DNA of 64,000 bases from contig JANOQN010000064.1 in NCBI GenBank assembly GCA_031422315.1, positions 62,001 to 126,000 on the forward strand, read 5' to 3'. The DNA is from JANNYA01 sp031422315 (GTDB lineage Bacteria > Pseudomonadota > Gammaproteobacteria > Xanthomonadales > SZUA-5). The position numbers and the translations under genes were made by a program. Of this stretch, positions 16,093-25,475 are shown one piece after another. Numbering within the stretch: the stretch's first letter is position 1; each line of letters begins with the position of its first letter. The notes beneath the pieces were generated by a model that searched no databases, was not told the origin of the DNA, and was given only the letters and a program-made list of their open reading frames with translations.

Positions 16093-19000
16093 TTATATGG
16101 CCGCTTGAAACGCCGTTAATTCTTTTCGCCAGAATTCCTTCTTTACATTAAACCCCCGACCTGGCTCTGCCTTATCCCAAGCCTCATAAAGGGCAATGAA
16201 TGCGTCAATAACATCCCTAAAATACGCTGGATTAACACCCTCAACAGCCCTCAACCGCGCCCATGCTTCTTCAAGAATCGGCTCCGAGCCCTTCAGCGAA
16301 CCCGACGCCAACAGCGCTTTCCCATACTCGGTTAGGAAAACGCCCACACGATGGTCGCGCCTGTCCAGTGTGCTGCGCGCGCCTTCAGCGGCTTCGCGCG
16401 CCAAAGCGAGCGCTTCCGGCAATTCACCTTGTTCACGCAACAATTGCGAAAAAGCGCGCATGCACTCGAGGGTTGCTATTTTTCCCGGCACCTCGACACT
16501 GCGCAACACCGAAAGCGTTTTGCGATATTGCGCGGTCGACTCATTTCGTTTCCCTTGCAACTTTAGCAGCGCGGCGTAATGAGTTTCTGCCCACAAAGTA
16601 CGAATGTCGTTAGCCCCAGACACTTTGCGCAACCCGGTCAGCGCTTGCGTTTGTGCTATTTCAGCTTCGGGTAAGCGTCCTTGCAATTGAAGCAGATGAG
16701 CGAAGTCGTCTAGCGAAGAAAAGGTTGTTGGCTCCTCCTTGCCCGCGATTCGCTGCCAAGATTCTGATATTTCCCCCCGAAGGGCTGCCGCTTGCTCTAG
16801 CTTTCCTTGTTCTTGTCTCAGTGTTGCTAGGAATCTAAGCGCCTGAGATAAACTTCGAAAGCCGTTATCGGGATTAGCGCGCCCGAGTTTAATGGCTTCC
16901 TGGAGTATTGCGTCAGCCTGACTTAAACGCCCGGTGTCTAAATAAACCTTGCCCAGATTTGCCTTCCACAACACCTCGACGTCCGCACTGTTCCCTATTT
17001 TAGGCGTTCTCTTTGCTACTAGACGTATCTCATCAAATGCTTTCTCAGCCTTGTCCAGTTGCCCGTGATTCATTAAAAAAGCACCGAAGTTACTCATTCG
17101 AGTTTGGGTGTCCTGATGCGAGCTTCCCAGTAATTTCCGATGGCCTGACATGTCTTTTTGAAAATAGTCTTCCGCTAGTTGAAACTTGTCTTGGGCTTCA
17201 TAAACACGAGCCAACCATCCGAACGAACTGAGTGTATCTCGGTGATCATCGCCCAACAAACGGCGTTGCACGTTTAGCGCTTGCTCAAGCAACGCCTGCG
17301 CTGCAGCAAGCTCACCTAACCTAAACTTCACATTACCAAGAACGCTCATGGTCTTTAGTGTCGCAGAGTGATCTTCGCCCAATACAAGTCGTCGCCCGGC
17401 TAAAACCTCAGTAAAAAATGATTCTGCTTGACTGCTTTTACCTTGATAAAGGCTCATCCAGCCCAAAAAATTTAGCGCGTCTAGCGTTCTTGTGTCGCGC
17501 ACACTCAATTGCGCGCGCAATTGTTCTGCTGAGTGCCGCAAATCAATTTCAGCTTCATCCATTCGGCCTTGGATCAATCTTAACTCGCCTCTTCGAGTTA
17601 ACGAATCCAAATACCGTACGTCCTGCTTACCGAAAAGGCGCCGCCATTGCGCCAACGCAAGTTTTTGCGGCGCGGTAGCCTGCGACAACAAGCCCATGCG
17701 CCTTAACGCAATAGAGAGTGACTGCCACAGGCGTGCCTGTAACTGTGGATGCGTGGCGTAGTCTTTTTTCACCGTAGCCAGAGCAGGTTGGAAAAAATAG
17801 CGGTCAAGCTGACCTAGCGTTAAGTCAGTGAAATCTACCCCGACCAACAAATCCTCAATAGTCGTTTTTGCTTTTATCGTCGCCGATACATCTAGGCCGC
17901 GCTCCTCGCTGGATTGTTGAACTGCTTTGATCAGCGATTCCCGTAAACCAAGGCCCATGGAAGCGGGAACCAGAGACCCTAGCTGCTTAACTTGAAAATC
18001 TGCAGCAGCCTCCGCCTCCTCTGCGGCAACCCTAGCGCTTGCTAACGCACGATCAGCCCGCACAAGCCCCATTACCGCAGTAGTCGTGGTCAGCAGCAGC
18101 GCTATTGTCATCGCACTCCCCAGCGCCACCGCGGCCCAATTGCGCCGTACCATCTTCCCCATGCGGTAGCGCCACGTGATCGGCCTGGCCTCCACTGGGC
18201 GGTTGTCTAACCAGCGGCCCAAGTCTTTTTTCAATTCCAACACCGATGCATAGCGCGCATTAGGATCGCGTTCCAAACATTTGGCAACAATCCAAGCTAA
18301 GTCGGAACTTAGGGTTTGCTTCATCTGCGCAACCGTTAGTTTTCTGCGGGTGGCAATGTCGGATTCCACCTCAGCGTCCAAACTGACAAAGCGTTTGAGC
18401 AACGGCGGAGGCTCTTCTTGGCTTATGAGCTTGGACAGCTCGATTGGCGATTTAGCCGCCAGAACTTCCTCATCGTAGGGTGTTACGCCGGCAAGCAGCT
18501 CATAAAGCACGACACCCAGCGAATAGGTGTCAGTGCGGGTATCTAGCGCGACGATGTTGCCGCTGATTTGCTCTGGGCTGCTGTACGTGCGGGTGCCGAC
18601 AAAGCTTCCTAACTGGGTGTGTGCGGTCAAGCTGCCCAGCTTGCGCTGCAAAGATTTGGCCACACCAAAGTCAATGATTTTCGCGGTCGCAGCTTGGCCC
18701 TGCGCGGTTTTGATCAGGATATTGCTGGGCTTTAAATCGCGGTGGATGATGCCTTTTTGGTGCGCGTGCAGCACGCCATCGCACACTTGTAGGAACAGCT
18801 CGATGCGCTGGCGAAAATCCAATTCGCGCTCATCGCAGTGCGCCGTGATCTCTAACCCTGGCACATATTCCATCGCGAAATAGGGCCGCCCAGATTGCGC
18901 CGCGCCGGCGTCATACACGCCGGCGATATTGACGTGATTCATTAATGCAAGTGCTTGGCGCTCGGCTTCAAAGCGCGCCAGTACGTCGCTTGTGTCCATA

Positions 19001-20418
19001 CCCAATTTGATCAATTTAACCGCGACTTGGCGCTGCACTGGCTCACGCTGTTCGGCTAAATACACCGTGCCCATGCCGCCTTCGCCGAGTTTGTCGGTTA
19101 GGCGGTAGGGGCCAACGAATTTATCGAGCGCGGCAGCACGGACAGGAACTGGGCTTGGTTTCTCTGCCGCTCGACTTTCTGCCACCTGACTTTCTGCTTG
19201 CGTCGCGCCGCCGAGCAGCTGCTGATGCACCATTGTGGCGCTGGGGCGCTTTTGCTCAGTGTCCAAACATGCGGAAATGATCTTGCGCCATTCGGCTTTC
19301 GGGACGCGTGCTAGCGAAGCATCACAAGGTTCTGCGCTTAAATCACCGATGGCTACCTGTAAAAGTAGCGCGCCCAGGGCGTAAATGTCGTCGCCCATTG
19401 TCGGCGCTTGCGTGCCTTCGACAAAGCTTAAGCCCGCCGCAGTGATTTTCATGGGCGCTAATTTGCTGTGATCGCGCAAAGCGCCCAGATCGAAGGCGCT
19501 GAGTTTGAGCTGTGGCCCGGTTGCAGGATCGCCATCATCAAGCAACATACTGGCGCTGCTTAATTGCCCATGCACAACGCCGATTTCATGCATGCTGGCG
19601 ACCGCCGCAGCCAAGGCAAACATCAATGTGGTTCGCTGCGGCAGTGACTGCGCCGCCAAACCACCGACGGCACTTGCCCATTCGCTCAAGCTGCCGTGCG
19701 TGCAATAGTCGCGCGCTAAAAAATACGGCGGTTCTTGCAATTGCCAATCGCGCACTAGAGCGAAATCTTTGCGCTCGCCCAAGCTTTCACTCAGGTAGCG
19801 CAACAGTGTGGTTTCGCGCTGTAAACGCCGCAAATGCGCTTCAGATCGGCAAAAGCTAAACACCTGCGGCGCGGTGCTTAGCTCGCTTGATTGCGCTAAC
19901 CAGCTTTCACTGACTTCGGATTCACTTAAACGCCGCTGTAAACGCCAGCCTGGGCTGCCTACAATGGCATTGCCGGGCGCGAAAGCGGGTTGCTCAGGCA
20001 GCACTGGCTGCACGGCGGGCTGGCTCAGCTGGTAACCGCGCCTGGGAATCGTGCGAATGATCGGTTGCGATTCATCATGATCTAGTAGCGCCCGGCGCAG
20101 CGAGAAAATCTTATCGCTAACGCCCCGATCGCCCACCAAGTCATTGCCATCCCACACCACCAAGATAAAACTTGCGCGTGCGATAACCGCGCTAGGGTTG
20201 CTAGCAAGCAGTGCAAGCACTTCTAAATCCTTGCGCTGCAGATGGACAAGCTTGCCCTGCCAGCTGACATTGCCGGATACTGGGTCAATGACACGCCCTG
20301 CCAAGGCGTAAGGGTGATCTAAAAAGCGGTCTTGAATAGCCGGATAGCCATCGGGTATATCCAAAGTCGTGCTCCTTGCCTTTAAGTTCGATCTTGCCTC
20401 GCCGAGTGTATCAGGCAC
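16093..20418 (-). CDS. Winged-helix, pseudokinase and Ser/Thr kinase receptor with TPR repeats
   Basis: 1441 residues from a GTG five bases after mnmC. Residues 38-132 are an OmpR/CadC-type winged helix (VSDKIFSLRRALLDHD, TIPRRGYQLS). Residues 157-404 have a protein-kinase outline but the catalytic loop reads HGQLSSASML (283-292) instead of HRDLKPSN and the DFG site reads DLG, so this is a pseudokinase. Residues 438-737 are an intact Hanks kinase: GEGGMG (445-450), Lys468, HRDLKPSN (559-566), DFG (583-585). A membrane helix (761-786) follows, then about 600 residues with many TPR-like repeats (MDEAEIDLRHSAEQLRAQLS, LAAAQALLEQALNVQRRLLG). The topology implies cytoplasmic kinase plus DNA-binding parts and an external TPR sensor. 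It is last in a tight yicC-mnmC-kinase cluster. The target is unknown. Confidence 0.9.
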   Translation of the reverse strand: MPDTLGEARSNLKARSTTLDIPDGYPAIQDRFLDHPYALAGRVIDPVSGNVSWQGKLVHLQRKDLEVLALLASNPSAVIARASFILVVWDGNDLVGDRGVSDKIFSLRRALLDHDESQPIIRTIPRRGYQLSQPAVQPVLPEQPAFAPGNAIVGSPGWRLQRRLSESEVSESWLAQSSELSTAPQVFSFCRSEAHLRRLQRETTLLRYLSESLGERKDFALVRDWQLQEPPYFLARDYCTHGSLSEWASAVGGLAAQSLPQRTTLMFALAAAVASMHEIGVVHGQLSSASMLLDDGDPATGPQLKLSAFDLGALRDHSKLAPMKITAAGLSFVEGTQAPTMGDDIYALGALLLQVAIGDLSAEPCDASLARVPKAEWRKIISACLDTEQKRPSATMVHQQLLGGATQAESQVAESRAAEKPSPVPVRAAALDKFVGPYRLTDKLGEGGMGTVYLAEQREPVQRQVAVKLIKLGMDTSDVLARFEAERQALALMNHVNIAGVYDAGAAQSGRPYFAMEYVPGLEITAHCDERELDFRQRIELFLQVCDGVLHAHQKGIIHRDLKPSNILIKTAQGQAATAKIIDFGVAKSLQRKLGSLTAHTQLGSFVGTRTYSSPEQISGNIVALDTRTDTYSLGVVLYELLAGVTPYDEEVLAAKSPIELSKLISQEEPPPLLKRFVSLDAEVESDIATRRKLTVAQMKQTLSSDLAWIVAKCLERDPNARYASVLELKKDLGRWLDNRPVEARPITWRYRMGKMVRRNWAAVALGSAMTIALLLTTTTAVMGLVRADRALASARVAAEEAEAAADFQVKQLGSLVPASMGLGLRESLIKAVQQSSEERGLDVSATIKAKTTIEDLLVGVDFTDLTLGQLDRYFFQPALATVKKDYATHPQLQARLWQSLSIALRRMGLLSQATAPQKLALAQWRRLFGKQDVRYLDSLTRRGELRLIQGRMDEAEIDLRHSAEQLRAQLSVRDTRTLDALNFLGWMSLYQGKSSQAESFFTEVLAGRRLVLGEDHSATLKTMSVLGNVKFRLGELAAAQALLEQALNVQRRLLGDDHRDTLSSFGWLARVYEAQDKFQLAEDYFQKDMSGHRKLLGSSHQDTQTRMSNFGAFLMNHGQLDKAEKAFDEIRLVAKRTPKIGNSADVEVLWKANLGKVYLDTGRLSQADAILQEAIKLGRANPDNGFRSLSQALRFLATLRQEQGKLEQAAALRGEISESWQRIAGKEEPTTFSSLDDFAHLLQLQGRLPEAEIAQTQALTGLRKVSGANDIRTLWAETHYAALLKLQGKRNESTAQYRKTLSVLRSVEVPGKIATLECMRAFSQLLREQGELPEALALAREAAEGARSTLDRRDHRVGVFLTEYGKALLASGSLKGSEPILEEAWARLRAVEGVNPAYFRDVIDAFIALYEAWDKAEPGRGFNVKKEFWRKELTAFQAAI

Positions 20419-20422
20419 TCAC

Positions 20423-22081
20423 TCAATTCAAAATCGATCCGCGGAATCGATCCACAGCCACCGCCAATCGCACCCGCTCAGGCACGACCGGCGCATCGCC
20501 AAACAGCGCGGCGGTCAACATCTCGCTTGCTAAAAAGCCGCTGCTAAAACCCTTGCTGCCGTGCGCTAAGCTGAGCCAAATTGCATCATTCATAGGGCCA
20601 ATGATCGGCTTGCGATCCGCCGCTTGCGCGCGCATGCCGACCCAGCTTTGCTGGTGAAAGCGATTTAAATCGGCGCAATTGAGCAGCGCTTCGGCGCGAG
20701 TCAGTAAATCGTATCGCACGCGCTCATTGGCTTCGCTACGTTCTACGAAAGGCTCGAAACTATTACCGATTGCCAGCGCGCCAGGCCCGGGCAGCACGTT
20801 AAGCGCGCCGCAATAGCTATAATTGAGCACGCAAGCTGCTGGAGCTAATAGCTCAAGCTGGCCACAAATCGGGTCCATTGCGCCGGTCAGCTCGGGTAGC
20901 AGCAACTCTGCAGCACGCGCATTGCACACGTAAAGCGCATCGCAAGCGATCACTTCACTGGATTCGGCAAAGCTAATTTGAACCGCATCGGCCGAGATGC
21001 TAATCGCGTTTACTTCCGCGCCAAATCGTAAGTAAACTCCCAAATCCGTCAGCGCAGTCAGCAGCGCCTGCGCTAAAGCTTGTGAGTCAATTACAAAGCC
21101 TTCGTGCCAGGTGCTGCGGCCGTTTTTACGTAGCTCATGTACTGGCATAGCCTGCATCCACGGCGCGTTTTGCGCGCCGCGCAGCAGCGTCAACTGGCGG
21201 ACTGCGGATCGAAAGCTGTGCGATTGCAGATTGAACTCGATGCTGTCTCTGGCGCCGGATGCGGGGTGCAGCAGCACCAACGGCGCGGCGCTAGTTGCCT
21301 GTAACGCGCCAGGACGGGCTTCGATGATGGTGATTGCAAGCGGCGCTGCGAGCTGCTTTGCCCGATTCGCCAGTACAAACGCAAGGCTTAAGCCGGCGAT
21401 GCCGGCGCCAATAATCGCGACTTTTTTGGGCAATGCGGGTTTTTTTTGCATGCTCGCGGGTGCACAATTTGGGCGAAAGCGCGCGCAGGTAACCGGCTCA
21501 CTAATTTGTTCGGAAACTAAGTTCGTTTGCAGGCCAAGCGCAATTAGCGTACTTCGCAAATAGGGTGATACTTCAGTGAGTATCATTGAGCCATCCGGTC
21601 TAAGCTGGCGCAATGCGGCAATTAATGTGGCTTTGAAAGCTTGCCCGGCGGCATCTACATCCAACAAATTTACGCCGCGTGCATCAATCACATCAGCTTG
21701 AATTTCTATCTCTACCAGCGCTTTCAACAGCGGGTAAAACACCAGCGTCAATCTGATTTTTGCATCGGTAAATTCAAATTGGTGCAGGCCGGGCAAGGGA
21801 TCGCTTGGCCAGTCTGCTAGTAGCCCTGATTGCCAGCGGCTTATGCCTGGGCCATTTGACCAAAATTCGAGCAGCTCAGTGCGGCTTGGCGGCTCAGGTA
21901 GCACCGCAATATAGTTTAAACATTGAATTGGGTTATCCGATTGATTGGTTGCGGCTTGCCAAGCGCTAAGTACGCTGAAAAACGCGGCGCCGTGCCCAAA
22001 ATTCAACGCTAAAACGGTGCTATTAGATGGGTTGCCGCTGCGAGCAAACCAAGTCGATTCAATGTGCAAATTGCTACTCAA
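20423..22081 (-). CDS. mnmC: MnmC-like tRNA modification protein with degenerate methyltransferase half
   Basis: 552 residues, shorter than the usual 600-690, from a TTG overlapping the end of yicC. The C-terminal part is a clear FAD-dependent oxidoreductase: KKVAIIGAGIAGLSLAFVLA at about 221-240 is the nucleotide-binding motif and WVGMRAQAADRKPIIGPM a family block. In MnmC this domain removes carboxymethyl from cmnm5(s2)U34 of tRNA. The N-terminal domain, which should methylate nm5s2U, lacks the usual glycine-rich SAM motif (here LNFGHGAAFF) and the WFLDGFAP-type active site (here DVIDARGVNL). The FAD half is probably active and the methyltransferase half probably is not. Translationally coupled to yicC. 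Confidence 0.85.
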   Translation of the reverse strand: MSSNLHIESTWFARSGNPSNSTVLALNFGHGAAFFSVLSAWQAATNQSDNPIQCLNYIAVLPEPPSRTELLEFWSNGPGISRWQSGLLADWPSDPLPGLHQFEFTDAKIRLTLVFYPLLKALVEIEIQADVIDARGVNLLDVDAAGQAFKATLIAALRQLRPDGSMILTEVSPYLRSTLIALGLQTNLVSEQISEPVTCARFRPNCAPASMQKKPALPKKVAIIGAGIAGLSLAFVLANRAKQLAAPLAITIIEARPGALQATSAAPLVLLHPASGARDSIEFNLQSHSFRSAVRQLTLLRGAQNAPWMQAMPVHELRKNGRSTWHEGFVIDSQALAQALLTALTDLGVYLRFGAEVNAISISADAVQISFAESSEVIACDALYVCNARAAELLLPELTGAMDPICGQLELLAPAACVLNYSYCGALNVLPGPGALAIGNSFEPFVERSEANERVRYDLLTRAEALLNCADLNRFHQQSWVGMRAQAADRKPIIGPMNDAIWLSLAHGSKGFSSGFLASEMLTAALFGDAPVVPERVRLAVAVDRFRGSILN

Positions 22082-22937
22082 GATTTTGCAATTGTTCTCG
22101 CATTTGTTCGACCAATACTTTCATGTCAACCGAAATTTGCGTGCTTCTGGCATCGGCGGATTTTGCGCCAAAGGTGTTGCATTCTCGGTGCAGCTCTTGC
22201 ACTAAAAAATCCAAACGACGCCCGACCGGTTCGTTCAAGCCAAGCACGCGCTCGACTTCATCTAAGTGCACGCGCAAGCGATCCAGCTCCTCATCAACGT
22301 CCATTTTTTGCAGCGCCAGCATTAGCTCAGCTTCCAAACGACTTGGGTCTAGCTCAGCTTTTAGCTCGGCAAAGCGATTATTAAGTTTTTCTTTCAGCGC
22401 AGCGCGAATCTGCGGCATCAGCACCAGCGCGTGCTCGCGCAACGCGCGCAGGCCTAGCGCGCGATCTAGCAGCAGCTGCGCTAACTGGGTGCCTTCGCGG
22501 CGGCGGGCAGCGTCAAACTCGGTCAACAGCAGTCCAAGCTCAGACAAAAACAGTGCGCGCAGCGCTTCGGCGTCCAACTCTTGGCCTTGCATTACGCCTG
22601 GCCACATCAGCACTTCCGCCGTGCCCATCGGGCGCAGCTCGGGGTGCTTGTTGTGTAAATCGGAGGCTAAAGTAATTAGCTGCTCAACCAAGGCTTCATT
22701 GACAGCCAGAGAATTAGCGCCGGCTGCCGCTTTGAACTTGACGTACAAGTCAACCTTGCCGCGCTGAATAAGCTTCTGCGCACTCGCTCGCACCGCGGGC
22801 TCAAGCGCGCGAAATTCATCCGGCATTTTTGGGCTGAACTCAAAAAACCGGTGATTGACGCTTTTGATTTCCAGCCGCAAGCTGCCGGTCGTGTTGCTGA
22901 GTTCGCGGCTGGCGAACGCGGTCATACTGTTTGGCAT
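22074..22937 (-). CDS. yicC: YicC family endoribonuclease
   Basis: 287 residues from the ATG at 22937, the normal length of the family; the frame runs further upstream but into the divergent holB region. Family landmarks are MTAFASRELSNTTGSLRLEI, SVNHRFFEFSPKMPDEFRAL and, at the end, DFLVQELHRECNTFGAKSAD. YicC proteins are metal-dependent endoribonucleases, in E. coli linked to decay of the RyhB small RNA. The stop overlaps the mnmC-like gene. The short divergent spacer (22938-23034) must hold promoters for both yicC and holB. Confidence 0.93.
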   Translation of the reverse strand: MPNSMTAFASRELSNTTGSLRLEIKSVNHRFFEFSPKMPDEFRALEPAVRASAQKLIQRGKVDLYVKFKAAAGANSLAVNEALVEQLITLASDLHNKHPELRPMGTAEVLMWPGVMQGQELDAEALRALFLSELGLLLTEFDAARRREGTQLAQLLLDRALGLRALREHALVLMPQIRAALKEKLNNRFAELKAELDPSRLEAELMLALQKMDVDEELDRLRVHLDEVERVLGLNEPVGRRLDFLVQELHRECNTFGAKSADARSTQISVDMKVLVEQMREQLQNLE

Positions 22938-23034
22938 GGTTGAACCTGTAGTCGATTGAACGCCCGCGAGTATGCGCCATGATCGGTTCGCCGCAAAGGC
23001 GCATAATCGGCGCTCGCTCTCCAACTCGATCACT

Positions 23035-23988
23035 ATGACCGAAACTAACCCTGCGCCGATGCCTGAACTCGCCTTTTGGCAACAACCGACCTGGCTAAGC
23101 TTTGCCCAGCGTAGAGCCAGCGGGCGGCTGCCGCACGCACTGTTGATTGGCAGCCAGCCTGGCTTGGGCGGCGCGGCATTTGCGCGCATATTGGCGGGCA
23201 GCTTGATGTGTCATCAGCCGCTGAAAGATTTTCACGCTTGCGGGCACTGCAGAGGCTGCATGACGTATATCAACGCCAGCCACCCGGATTTTCGTGAGAT
23301 TGTCGCGCTGGAAAAACGCGTCAGTATCGGCATTGACCAAATTCGCGAACTTTCGGCCGATATGTCGATGACGCCGCAAGCCGGCCCGCTACAAGTTTCC
23401 CTAATTGCACACGCCGAGCAAATGACCCATGCCGCCGCTAATGCGCTGCTAAAAACCCTTGAAGAGCCAAGTCCAAATACCATATTGCTGCTGCAAACCG
23501 AGCAGCCCGGCAAGTTGATTCCGACCATTTTGAGCCGCTGCCAGCGCCTGAATTTGACGGTGCCTGCGCGCACTGATGCGCTGGCGTGGCTCAATGCAAA
23601 CGCCAGCGGAGCGGCAAGCTTGCGGGAAAGCGCGTTGGATTTAGCACTCGGCGCACCTGAATTGGCGCTTGCGATGATTGACGATGGGCGCGTCACAAGG
23701 TTCGTCAGCTTAGGCCAAGATTTGGCAGCGTTGCCGAGTAGCGCGGATAAGATTCGCCAGCAGTGGAGCGATAAAATCGGCGAATTTGTCAACCTGACCA
23801 GCGTTTGGTTGCGCACGCAAAGCGTGATGGCGGCAAGGTTGGGCGCGCGCGCACGGCTTTTGCACCTGAGCGCGCATCACCAAAGCTTGCAAAAATTACA
23901 GGGCTGGCAAGGCACCGGCGTTCGTCTGGATTTAGCACTGGCGGAGTGGCTGGCGCAGTTTGCGCTGGTGCCGCAAAACCTTGGTTGA
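23035..23988 (+). CDS. holB: DNA polymerase III delta-prime subunit
   Basis: 317 residues from the ATG at 23035. The protein has the clamp-loader AAA+ layout: HALLIGSQPGLGGAAFA in place of a strict P-loop (delta-prime does not bind ATP in E. coli), a zinc-binding CGHCRGC, then ISIGIDQIREL-type segment, HAEQMTHAAANALLKTLEEP and SRCQRLNLTVP with the SRC sensor. It is part of the clamp loader that places beta clamps on DNA. The stop overlaps the TTG of the next gene by four bases, so the pair is probably translated together. Confidence 0.93.
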   Translation: MTETNPAPMPELAFWQQPTWLSFAQRRASGRLPHALLIGSQPGLGGAAFARILAGSLMCHQPLKDFHACGHCRGCMTYINASHPDFREIVALEKRVSIGIDQIRELSADMSMTPQAGPLQVSLIAHAEQMTHAAANALLKTLEEPSPNTILLLQTEQPGKLIPTILSRCQRLNLTVPARTDALAWLNANASGAASLRESALDLALGAPELALAMIDDGRVTRFVSLGQDLAALPSSADKIRQQWSDKIGEFVNLTSVWLRTQSVMAARLGARARLLHLSAHHQSLQKLQGWQGTGVRLDLALAEWLAQFALVPQNLG

Positions 23989-24866
23989 GAAGCGCTATTT
24001 TTGTTATTGCACATAGATTGGTACTTATCGCTGGCCTAGTTTCGGTACCAGTTCACGCGCAGTTGGTATCCGTTGAGCCTCAGCGCACGCGTAAATCGGA
24101 TTTAGTCATCGCACAAATGGTGCCTTCGCCATATCGAATTGAACCCCAAGCGCTGCGCGGAACCATCCGCTATCGCATTCGGCAGCCAATGGAGTTACCC
24201 ATTCGCTGGCCCATTACCGGCGAGCAGCGAGTGCTGCCAGCACTCGGCGTTCGCGCATCGAATATTGTGGTTCTGGAAGTTTGCCGCACTTGCGGGGATG
24301 AGCCTGCGCCGACGCGCGCGCAGCTTCAAATGGCGCTGCAATCGAATCGCTGGGCAAATGCTAATGATGCCAAAATCGTCCAATTGGCAAAGCGCGCAAA
24401 AGTGCCGAGGCTGTCGGAACAGCGCGATTTTTTCCAAGACGAACCACGCCGGATAGGGCGCTACGGCGAACAAATGATCAACGTTATTCGCGCACATTTT
24501 TCCGAGTTAAGCGAAAGCACGCAAGCGCAAACCGCTTCGCAAGCGATACGCTCAAAGCGCGCCGATTGTGGCGAATTCGCCTTGGTTCTGGTAGCCATGG
24601 CTAGGGCGCGCGGCATACCCGCGCGCATCGCTGTTGGCATGAACTATAACGAGCAGGGCTACACCAAAACCCATCAATTTATTCCACACGTGTGGAGCCA
24701 ACTGTGGGACGGCAAACGCTGGGTCAGCGTGGACGCGGCGATGTTGGAGTTCAACGCGGGCCATATTGCAATTGCCGTGGGAAATGGCGAGCCTGAAGAT
24801 TTGGCAGCGAGCGTTGGCGCGCGCGCTGAGCTTGAGATTGAAACCGCAGGCGCAATTGCGAAATGA
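23985..24866 (+). CDS. Secreted transglutaminase-like cysteine peptidase
   Basis: 293 residues if begun at the TTG at 23985, which overlaps the holB stop; this start gives a complete signal peptide (MRSAIFVIAHRLVLIAGLVS, ending VHAQ), whereas longer readings would lie inside holB. The domain at about 190-270 has RADCGEFALVLVAMARARGI, with the catalytic Cys, and HVWSQLWDGKRWVSVDAA, with the His and Asp of a transglutaminase-like triad. Proteins of this type act as periplasmic peptidases or amidases; the substrate is not evident. CRTCGDEP near residue 100 adds a CxxC that could bind metal or form a disulfide. Confidence 0.82.
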   Translation: MRSAIFVIAHRLVLIAGLVSVPVHAQLVSVEPQRTRKSDLVIAQMVPSPYRIEPQALRGTIRYRIRQPMELPIRWPITGEQRVLPALGVRASNIVVLEVCRTCGDEPAPTRAQLQMALQSNRWANANDAKIVQLAKRAKVPRLSEQRDFFQDEPRRIGRYGEQMINVIRAHFSELSESTQAQTASQAIRSKRADCGEFALVLVAMARARGIPARIAVGMNYNEQGYTKTHQFIPHVWSQLWDGKRWVSVDAAMLEFNAGHIAIAVGNGEPEDLAASVGARAELEIETAGAIAK

Positions 24867-24945
24867 CTGGGACTTAAGGGCAGAAAACCTCTGTTCGTGG
24901 TGCGCTTGTCGAACCATGAATCCATACTGCCGCTATTTGCCGGCG

Positions 24946-25377
24946 CTATTTGGGTTCGGGTGGTGCAATAAATTCAAGTTCTGGCGCATCAGCATCAAGC
25001 ACTGGAAGAATGGGCAGTTCAGTCGAAGGGATAAACAACGCGTGGTCCGGGCGGCTTATGCCGCCGACGAAAATCTCTTCATAGAGCAATTCATCCGCAG
25101 CTTCGCCTTCAACCTGCTCCGCCAAGGCCTGTCCAGAAAACAATACCGCCGCTGCTATCGCCACGCCGTTTCGAAATTGGCGCTGATTGATTTTGCGATT
25201 GACGCTATACGCAACACATACTTTGCCGCTACAGCTTTGCAAGAACGCGGCGCGCTGCTCAGCCCGCATGCCATCTAGGTTATGCACTTGGCGATCACAC
25301 AGTGTGCAATGGTTTTGACCATCACTGGGTAAGCGCTGAACGCGTGCAGGGCAGGGCGAATCAATTTTTGGAAACAT
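24946..25377 (-). CDS. Cysteine-rich N-terminal domain membrane protein, uncharacterised
   Basis: 143 residues. The N-terminal 60 residues hold HCTLCDRQVHNLDGMRAEQR followed by CSGKVCVAYSVN; this Cys-x-x-Cys plus Cys-x4-Cys layout looks like a small metal-binding or redox domain found in uncharacterised bacterial proteins. One hydrophobic segment (GVAIAAAVLFSGQALA, about 71-86) would cross the membrane, leaving an acidic, proline-rich C-terminal tail (LFIPSTELPILPVLDADAPE) outside. I do not recognise a named family. It converges with the transglutaminase-like gene. Confidence 0.7.
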   Translation of the reverse strand: MFPKIDSPCPARVQRLPSDGQNHCTLCDRQVHNLDGMRAEQRAAFLQSCSGKVCVAYSVNRKINQRQFRNGVAIAAAVLFSGQALAEQVEGEAADELLYEEIFVGGISRPDHALFIPSTELPILPVLDADAPELEFIAPPEPK

Positions 25378-25475
25378 CGCAAAACTCCGAAACTCGATGG
25401 CTAAAGTGTGCGCGCGAAAGTTAGCGCTGTAAATGATCGAACTTCAAGTTGCCAAAAACCAATGGCGTTATTGCC

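Noticed and set aside
22027..22767. A 246-codon Ser/Arg-rich + strand frame
   Set aside because: Antisense of yicC; its composition is typical of a complementary-strand shadow.
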